This document shows, one piece after another, positions 59,625-64,000 of a stretch of 64,000 nucleotides of DNA. A model generated the notes under the pieces. It did no database searches. It was not told the DNA's origin and worked only from the letters and a program-made list of their open reading frames with translations. How positions within the stretch are numbered: the stretch's first letter is position 1; each line of letters opens with the position of its first letter. The stretch is from Aureispira anguillae. GTDB taxonomy: Bacteria > Bacteroidota > Bacteroidia > Chitinophagales > Saprospiraceae. The DNA is taken from NCBI RefSeq assembly GCF_026000115.1, contig NZ_AP026867.1, positions 1,767,501-1,831,500 on the forward strand. The letters are read 5' to 3'. The translations under genes were made by a program, and so were the position numbers.

Positions 59625-61070
59625 ATGCACCGATCCTTTACGCTAAAACTTTTTTTTGGATGTTTATTCATCCTTTTCGGAACCCTTTCATCCATTGCTC
59701 AACACAAAATCTTAAGTGGAGAGATTACTTACCACAGCATTGCTAGCAACACCTATATTATTAGCACAAAACTTTTTGTAGATTGCCAAGGGACAGCTTT
59801 ACCCGATTCCATTATTTTAGATTGGTCTTCCTCTTGCCAAGGAGGTATTGCAGGCAGCCTGCCTTTGTCCAAAGCCGCAGGTTATCCAATAGACGCCACT
59901 CAATATGCTTTCTCAGGAGGGAGTTATTGCAATGGAGGAACTGGAACGAGAGGAATAGAGCACTATCTTTATCTAGATACCTTGGTTGTACCAGCAGCTT
60001 GTACGGTTTTTGATCTCAGTTGGTCCTCTTGTTGCCATAGCGATAGCTTTAATTCGATCCTTAGCCCTAACACGACCTCATTTTATTTACACAGTGTCCT
60101 TAATAATGTTAACAATATGGGCTACAACTCATCTCCGCAATTTGGCAACTTCCCAATTATTGGAGCTTGTCAAAATATGCCAGGGCAGTATTATCAAGGA
60201 GCTTATGACTATGAAGGAGACACTTTGCGCTATTCATTGGTCTCCTGCTTAGCGAATGAAAATGATACCGTTAATTATCAAGCAGGATATAGCGGAACAG
60301 CGCCTTTAGGAGCCTCTAATCCTGTCAGTATTGATCCACAAACAGGAATAATTGACTATCTTATATCTCCTCTACAAATGGCCATGATATGCGTATTAGT
60401 AGAAGAAATTAGAGGAGGGCTTGTGATTGGAAGTGTTACCCGTGAAATTATGATAGTGGGATCGAATTGTTTTAATAATACGCCTGTTATTACAGGAATT
60501 GATAGTACCAATAATTACGATACAACTATTGTAGTTGGGCAAACGTTGTGTTTTGATATTCATGCTGAAGATTTGGATACAGCTCAACAATTAACAATGT
60601 CACTGCTAGGAGTTCCTATTCCAGGAGCAACGTTCACCATTGATACTACCAACAACCCAATTGGTACATTCTGTTGGACACCAACGGCGGCAGATACAGG
60701 ACAGCATGTTTTTGTGATTGAAGTACGAGATAATGGTGTCCCTATTTATGGAGCTGATTTTAAGGGTTTTACAATTAATGTGGTAGCAGTGACAAGCATT
60801 CCAAAAATAAAGAAAAAAGAACCTACGTTATCTATTGCTCCGAATCCAGCCAAAGAATTTATCCAAGTAGAATTCGACCAAGTACTGCCCCAAGCTATTC
60901 AATTATTAATTGTAGATGCTCAAGGAAAAGTTGTTCAGCAAGAACATAAAAAGGCAGGGACTCAAGTTTTAGAAATCGATATTCATTCCCTTCATACGGG
61001 ATTTTATTCGATTGTTACTTTTGATGAAGCAGGGGAATATATTAGCAGTCAAAAGCTGATCATTCGGTAA
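59625..61070 (+). CDS. T9SS-sorted secreted protein with cadherin/Ig-like domain
   Basis: 481 residues. Signal peptide (SFTLKLFFGCLFILFGTLSS, then IAQ). Residues 30-270 form a Cys-containing beta domain (GEITYHSIASNTYIISTKLF, CQGTALPDSIILDWSSSCQG, FDLSWSSCCHSDSFNSILSP) like those of gliding-motility-associated surface proteins. Residues 290-385 are a cadherin- or He_PIG-like domain (VVGQTLCFDIHAEDLDTAQQ, GTFCWTPTAADTGQHVFVIE). A T9SS type A sorting domain follows from LSIAPNPAKEFIQVEF to KLIIR. No enzymatic motif. Promoter may lie in repeat R5, which ends just before the start. Confidence 0.87.
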   Translation: MHRSFTLKLFFGCLFILFGTLSSIAQHKILSGEITYHSIASNTYIISTKLFVDCQGTALPDSIILDWSSSCQGGIAGSLPLSKAAGYPIDATQYAFSGGSYCNGGTGTRGIEHYLYLDTLVVPAACTVFDLSWSSCCHSDSFNSILSPNTTSFYLHSVLNNVNNMGYNSSPQFGNFPIIGACQNMPGQYYQGAYDYEGDTLRYSLVSCLANENDTVNYQAGYSGTAPLGASNPVSIDPQTGIIDYLISPLQMAMICVLVEEIRGGLVIGSVTREIMIVGSNCFNNTPVITGIDSTNNYDTTIVVGQTLCFDIHAEDLDTAQQLTMSLLGVPIPGATFTIDTTNNPIGTFCWTPTAADTGQHVFVIEVRDNGVPIYGADFKGFTINVVAVTSIPKIKKKEPTLSIAPNPAKEFIQVEFDQVLPQAIQLLIVDAQGKVVQQEHKKAGTQVLEIDIHSLHTGFYSIVTFDEAGEYISSQKLIIR

Positions 61071-61095
61071 TTAATGAAATCGGAAACCAAAAAAA

Positions 61096-61124
61096 GGAGA
61101 AACCAATGAATCGTTGGTTTCTCC
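61096..61124. terminator. hairpin between convergent genes
   Basis: Perfect 11-bp stem GGAGAAACCAA (61096-61106) with TTGGTTTCTCC (61114-61124). A run on the left (T tract for minus-strand transcripts); no T tract on the right. Confidence 0.75.
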
Positions 61125-61151
61125 ATATAATAAAGGTGTTTCTAGAACTAG

Positions 61152-61468
61152 TACTCCGTTGATTAGCTAGTGCGCTTTGCTTATGATCGCTTCACTCATT
61201 ATTCCCTGCGGTCATGAACGCTGTGCTTAGTTGTTCCCTACGGTCATGAGATAGTTGTTTAGTTTTTTAATGTTTTAAGTTGCAAAAATATATGGTGTTA
61301 ATAATCAACTGCGCAGCACTCATGCAATAATGTGATGCGATTAGCTTCGCTGCTTCTGCGTGGTTACTACGTGAGCTTTGTTACTCACTCTGTTTGTTAC
61401 TCGTACCTCGTGAGCCAGCAAGCTGGGTTCGTGAGGTCGCAAGCTCTGTTCGGGTTTTTAACGGAGTA
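61152..61468. repeat. large composite intergenic repeat R6
   Basis: 317 bp between inverted ends TACTCCGTT (61152-61160) and AACGGAGTA (61460-61468). From left: reversed module B (GCTAGTGCGCTTTGCTTATG, 61166-61185), two reversed A-type units (GTCATGAACGCTGTGCTTAG at 61211-61230; GTCATGAGATAGTTG from 61242), an AT-rich centre, GCGCAGCACTCATGCA (61311-61326), module D (GATTAGCTTCGCTGCTTCTG at 61339-61358, GGTTACTACGTGAGC at 61361-61375) and module C (CGTGAGCCAGCAAGCTGGGT, 61409-61428). Fills the gap between convergent genes ending at 61070 and 61484. No open frame. Confidence 0.88.
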
Positions 61469-61483
61469 ATGTAGAACCTAAAA

Positions 61484-62803
61484 TTACTTTTTAAGCGCAT
61501 CGCTAGGTTTAGGAACATAATGCCCAACACCACCACCACGTTGATCGTTAAAAGTAGTTGGGGCAGAATTTTCATCCAAGCGATTTTGCCAAGATTTAAA
61601 TTGAGTGCCATCGTCCGTTTGAACCATGGTGATACAATCGTCAACAGGGCAGACCAAAGAGCACAGGTTGCACCCCACACAATTATGATCAATAATGTTG
61701 GGAACACGAGTGCCTGCTTTTAATTCTATTGCCTGATGAGCGCCATCTTCGCAAGCGATATAACACAATTGGCAACCAATACACTTATCGGCATTGATTT
61801 TTGCCTTAACTTCATATTTTAAATTTAAGTCTTTCCATTCTTTGACCTTAGGGAGTGATTTGCCAATAAAATCATCCAACTTGTTAAAACCTTTGTCTGC
61901 CATAAATTGGCGCAAACCAGATTCCATTTCACGAACAATGCCAAATCCGTAATGCATAACAGCAGTACAAACCTGTACATTGCTAGCTCCTAACAACATA
62001 AACTCAACAGCATCCCGCCACGTTTCGACTCCACCAATACCTGAAATGGGCAGCCCAACACCAGCGTCCAAAGCGCAGTTTTTGACCATGTTCAAAGCAA
62101 TAGGCTTTACAGCAGGGCCGCAATAACCTCCATTGGTAGATTGCCCTCCAACAATAGGCGTAGGGCAGAGGGTATCCAGATCAATATTAACAATTGATTG
62201 AATGGTGTTGATGAGCGAAATGGCATTTCCTCCCCCTGTTTTTGCAGCACGAGCGGGTTCTGTTATATCGGTAATGTTGGGCGTTAATTTTACAATAACG
62301 GGAACCGTAGCAACTTCCATTACCCAATTGGTAATCGTTTCCAAAGCACTAGGATTTTGCCCAACAGCAGACCCCATACCTCGTTCACACATTCCATGTG
62401 GACAGCCGAAATTTAATTCGATACCATCGGCACCAGCATTCTGGACATCCTTAACAATTTGGTGCCATTCCTCACGAGTATCAACCATTAGAGAAGCAAT
62501 GACAGCATGATCTGGAAAATACTTTTTGACCTCTTCCATCTCACGCAAATTGTCAACTAAGGGGCGATCCGTAATCAATTCAATATTATTTAAGCCCATC
62601 ATTCGTGTATCTCGATAATTAACAGCACCATAACGGCTAGATACATTAACGACAGGGACACCTAAGGTTTTCCAGACAGCACCACCCCAGCCAGCGTCAA
62701 AAGCTTTCATAATTTGGTAGCCTGAATTGGTAGGAGGGGCAGAAGCCAACCAAAAAGGATTGGGCGACTTAATGCCTGCTAAATTTGCGGATATATCAAT
62801 CAT
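61484..62803 (-). CDS. preA: NAD-dependent dihydropyrimidine dehydrogenase subunit PreA
   Basis: Reduces uracil and thymine to their dihydro forms with PreT, the first step of pyrimidine breakdown, in the cytoplasm. 439 residues: FMN-binding barrel (FWLASAPPTNSGYQIMKAFD, ELNFGCPHGMCERGMGSAVG, PVIVKLTPNITD, GIGGVETWRDAVEFMLLGAS) and a C-terminal 2[4Fe-4S] domain with CIGCQLCYIAC (from residue 341) and CVGCNLCSLVCP (from 375). At the position of the mammalian active-site Cys (in GMGLACGQ) this protein has Val. Downstream of preT on the same strand; repeat R7 lies between. Confidence 0.93.
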   Translation of the reverse strand: MIDISANLAGIKSPNPFWLASAPPTNSGYQIMKAFDAGWGGAVWKTLGVPVVNVSSRYGAVNYRDTRMMGLNNIELITDRPLVDNLREMEEVKKYFPDHAVIASLMVDTREEWHQIVKDVQNAGADGIELNFGCPHGMCERGMGSAVGQNPSALETITNWVMEVATVPVIVKLTPNITDITEPARAAKTGGGNAISLINTIQSIVNIDLDTLCPTPIVGGQSTNGGYCGPAVKPIALNMVKNCALDAGVGLPISGIGGVETWRDAVEFMLLGASNVQVCTAVMHYGFGIVREMESGLRQFMADKGFNKLDDFIGKSLPKVKEWKDLNLKYEVKAKINADKCIGCQLCYIACEDGAHQAIELKAGTRVPNIIDHNCVGCNLCSLVCPVDDCITMVQTDDGTQFKSWQNRLDENSAPTTFNDQRGGGVGHYVPKPSDALKK

Positions 62804-62875
62804 TTTATTTTTTTATAGAACATTTCTATCCTAGAATAGAAAATAATTTTAGGTTGAATTAAATACAAGATATTT

Positions 62876-63006
62876 TTTTTGCTTTTTTACAACTATTCTC
62901 ATGAGCATAGCGAACTAAAAAAAGCAAAAAACTATCTCACGAGTGTAACGAACCGACCTCAGGGAGCTCATAAGCGCTAGCGCACTAGCTAATTAACGGA
63001 GTATTA
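62876..63006. repeat. intergenic repeat R7 inside the preT-preA unit
   Basis: Left hairpin: TTTTTGCTTTTTT (62876-62888) pairs with AAAAAAGCAAAAA (62918-62930) around module A (CTCATGAGCATAGCGAACTA, 62898-62917), as in R1. Then a short C-type unit (CTCACGAGTGTAACGAACC, 62936-62954), module B (AGCTCATAAGCGCTAGCGCA, 62965-62984) and boundary TAACGGAGTA (62994-63003), 4 bp before the preT stop codon. Identical module B to that in R2 over 27 bp. Confidence 0.88.
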
Positions 63007-64000
63007 TTAAGAAAAGTGTTGATGGATGGTTTGAGCAGCTATTTTAGCTTCCCCAGTCGCATTAACCACTTCGGCGCCGCCATTAACAGCATCGCCTGAA
63101 GCATAGTACATGGGGTTGGTAGTTTGATAACCATCGTTGCAAACAATTCTATTTTTGGCATCCAATTCTAGACCATCAATTAAGCCTAAAAAGTCGGGTA
63201 ATTTTGCTTGACCCGTTGCAAGAATAACCATATCACATGCCAATTCAAATTCTGATCCTGCTATTGTTTGAACCCGACCCGCCTCAACGGTGGTCTTAAT
63301 TAAACGGATTCCTTCTACTTTTTCTTTCCCTAGAATAGCAATTGGATTGCAGTTGAACAGGCCCTGAGTCCCTGCATTTTTTGCCAAGTCATATTCAAAA
63401 GCATAAGCTCCCATTTCTGCCTTGTCTCGTCGATAAACCAACTGAACGGAGGCACCCATTCTAGCGGCTTCAGAAGCTGCATCCATTGCGGTGTTGCCGC
63501 CACCAACTACCACTACTGATTTGCCAACAAAGGTATTCAGTGGATTTAATTTGAAGGCTTCTATAAATTCGGTTGCCCCAATACAATGTTGTAGTTGTTC
63601 TCCCTCAATGCCTAAGGAGCGAGTTCCTCCCATTCCAATGCCCAAAAAGATAGCATCGTATTTATTTTCTAACGCTTGTAATTGTTCTTTCGTACGAATT
63701 GGATGATTGTAATGAACCGTATATCCAAATTGCTCTTGCAGGTAATCCATTTCTGCCAAAATCTCTTCATTGGTTATTTTGTAAGGAGCAATGCCATAAA
63801 GACAGAGCCCAGAGGCATGTTCTTTTGCCTCAAATACATCAACGGTATAACCATATAAACGCAATTCACAAGCGGCACTAATACCAGCAGGTCCCGCACC
63901 AATAACCGCTACTTTTTTACCGTTTTCGGGAGCAGGTTGGTATAATTTTTTGCCTTTTTTTAGGGTATGAGCAGTAGCAAAAGCTTGTAAGCTTCCAATA
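63007..64000 (-). CDS. preT: NAD(P)-dependent dihydropyrimidine dehydrogenase subunit PreT (N-terminus beyond window)
   Basis: Flavin subunit that passes electrons from NAD(P)H to PreA. The frame is open from the right edge (331 codons visible) and ends at 63007. The first Rossmann motif, AVIGAGPAGISAACELRLYGY, lies at about 63850-63915, so the start, with the usual N-terminal iron-sulphur-binding helical domain, is outside the window. The second nucleotide site is VVVVGGGNTAMDAASEAARM, followed by YRRDKAEMGA and ILATGQAKLPDFLG, and the C-terminal FAD segment YYASGDAVNGGAEVVNATGE. No complete start is present; an internal TTG at 63864 is not the true start. Upstream partner of preA. Confidence 0.92.
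   Translation of the reverse strand, partial: IGSLQAFATAHTLKKGKKLYQPAPENGKKVAVIGAGPAGISAACELRLYGYTVDVFEAKEHASGLCLYGIAPYKITNEEILAEMDYLQEQFGYTVHYNHPIRTKEQLQALENKYDAIFLGIGMGGTRSLGIEGEQLQHCIGATEFIEAFKLNPLNTFVGKSVVVVGGGNTAMDAASEAARMGASVQLVYRRDKAEMGAYAFEYDLAKNAGTQGLFNCNPIAILGKEKVEGIRLIKTTVEAGRVQTIAGSEFELACDMVILATGQAKLPDFLGLIDGLELDAKNRIVCNDGYQTTNPMYYASGDAVNGGAEVVNATGEAKIAAQTIHQHFS

Noticed and set aside
61152-61468. Possible CRISPR array
   Set aside because: Repeated modules differ in length, order, orientation and spacing, with no regular spacers and no cas genes.
62202-62510. 102-codon frame on the plus strand
   Set aside because: Antisense to preA; composition is what the reverse of a GC-richer coding strand yields.
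1-64000. tRNA, rRNA or riboswitch genes
   Set aside because: I looked for T-loop and acceptor patterns and for known leaders such as FMN upstream of ribF and found none, though short or diverged ones could be missed by eye.

Overview
The window looks like chromosomal DNA of a low-GC member of the Bacteroidota, most likely a Saprospira/Aureispira-type marine bacterium. The class-level call rests on six secreted proteins with C-terminal type IX secretion (T9SS) sorting domains, TAnnTTTG-type -7 promoter boxes, almost no Shine-Dalgarno sequences, a DUF5606 protein, and LytTR two-component systems. The genus is a guess from overall style. I see no rRNA, tRNA, prophage, transposase or CRISPR array; gene order looks like ordinary chromosome punctuated by an unusual intergenic repeat family.

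Layout. 1-9.1 kb: a partial secreted protein, an M15 peptidase lipoprotein, a VWA/YfbK-like surface protein, an operon SH3 protein - GNAT - ribF - glycosyltransferase, and a TIR-TPR-WG protein. 9.3-16.3 kb: a DUF218 lipoprotein, a membrane protein, a T9SS subtilase, a PH-like membrane protein, recQ and a DUF5606 protein. 16.4-26.6 kb: a T9SS beta-helix-like protein, an aldehyde dehydrogenase/DUF779 operon with a divergent AraC regulator, two OmpA-type coiled-coil lipoproteins and a CHAT-TPR protein. 26.7-41.6 kb: a BtuF-like protein, a second recQ, a T9SS PKD protein, a LytTR response regulator with two near-duplicate TPR histidine kinases, recD2 and two small envelope proteins. 41.7-52.4 kb: tandem T9SS paralogues, an unknown secreted protein, a NagZ-type GH3/serine hydrolase fusion, a Kazal inhibitor, a small lipoprotein and a second LytTR/LytS pair. 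52.7-64 kb: a quinol nitric oxide reductase, an SDR, a TPR lipoprotein, an M61 peptidase, a T9SS protein and preT-preA (pyrimidine catabolism).

Working together. Much of the content is envelope and surface biology: T9SS cargo, OmpA lipoproteins, peptidoglycan hydrolases, secreted proteases and a protease inhibitor, read out by LytTR regulators. The kinase pair at 33.4-37.3 kb has diverged TPR sensor halves but an almost identical kinase half, beside one response regulator. Direct repeats with exact 21-bp spacing, as expected of LytTR operators, lie upstream of two T9SS cargo genes. The nitric oxide reductase promoter carries a CRP/FNR-type dyad about 41.5 bp upstream of its predicted start.

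The strongest unexplained signal is a modular repeat family confined to gaps between genes (about 1.6, 7.2-7.5, 15.7, 33.3, 37.4-37.6, 59.5, 61.15-61.47 and 62.9-63.0 kb, plus degenerate remnants). Copies share short modules, mostly carry palindromic ends built on ACTCCGTTA/TAACGGAGT or TACTTCGTGGA/TCCACGAAGTA, and in two cases contain a long hairpin whose stem is kept by compensatory changes although its sequence differs.
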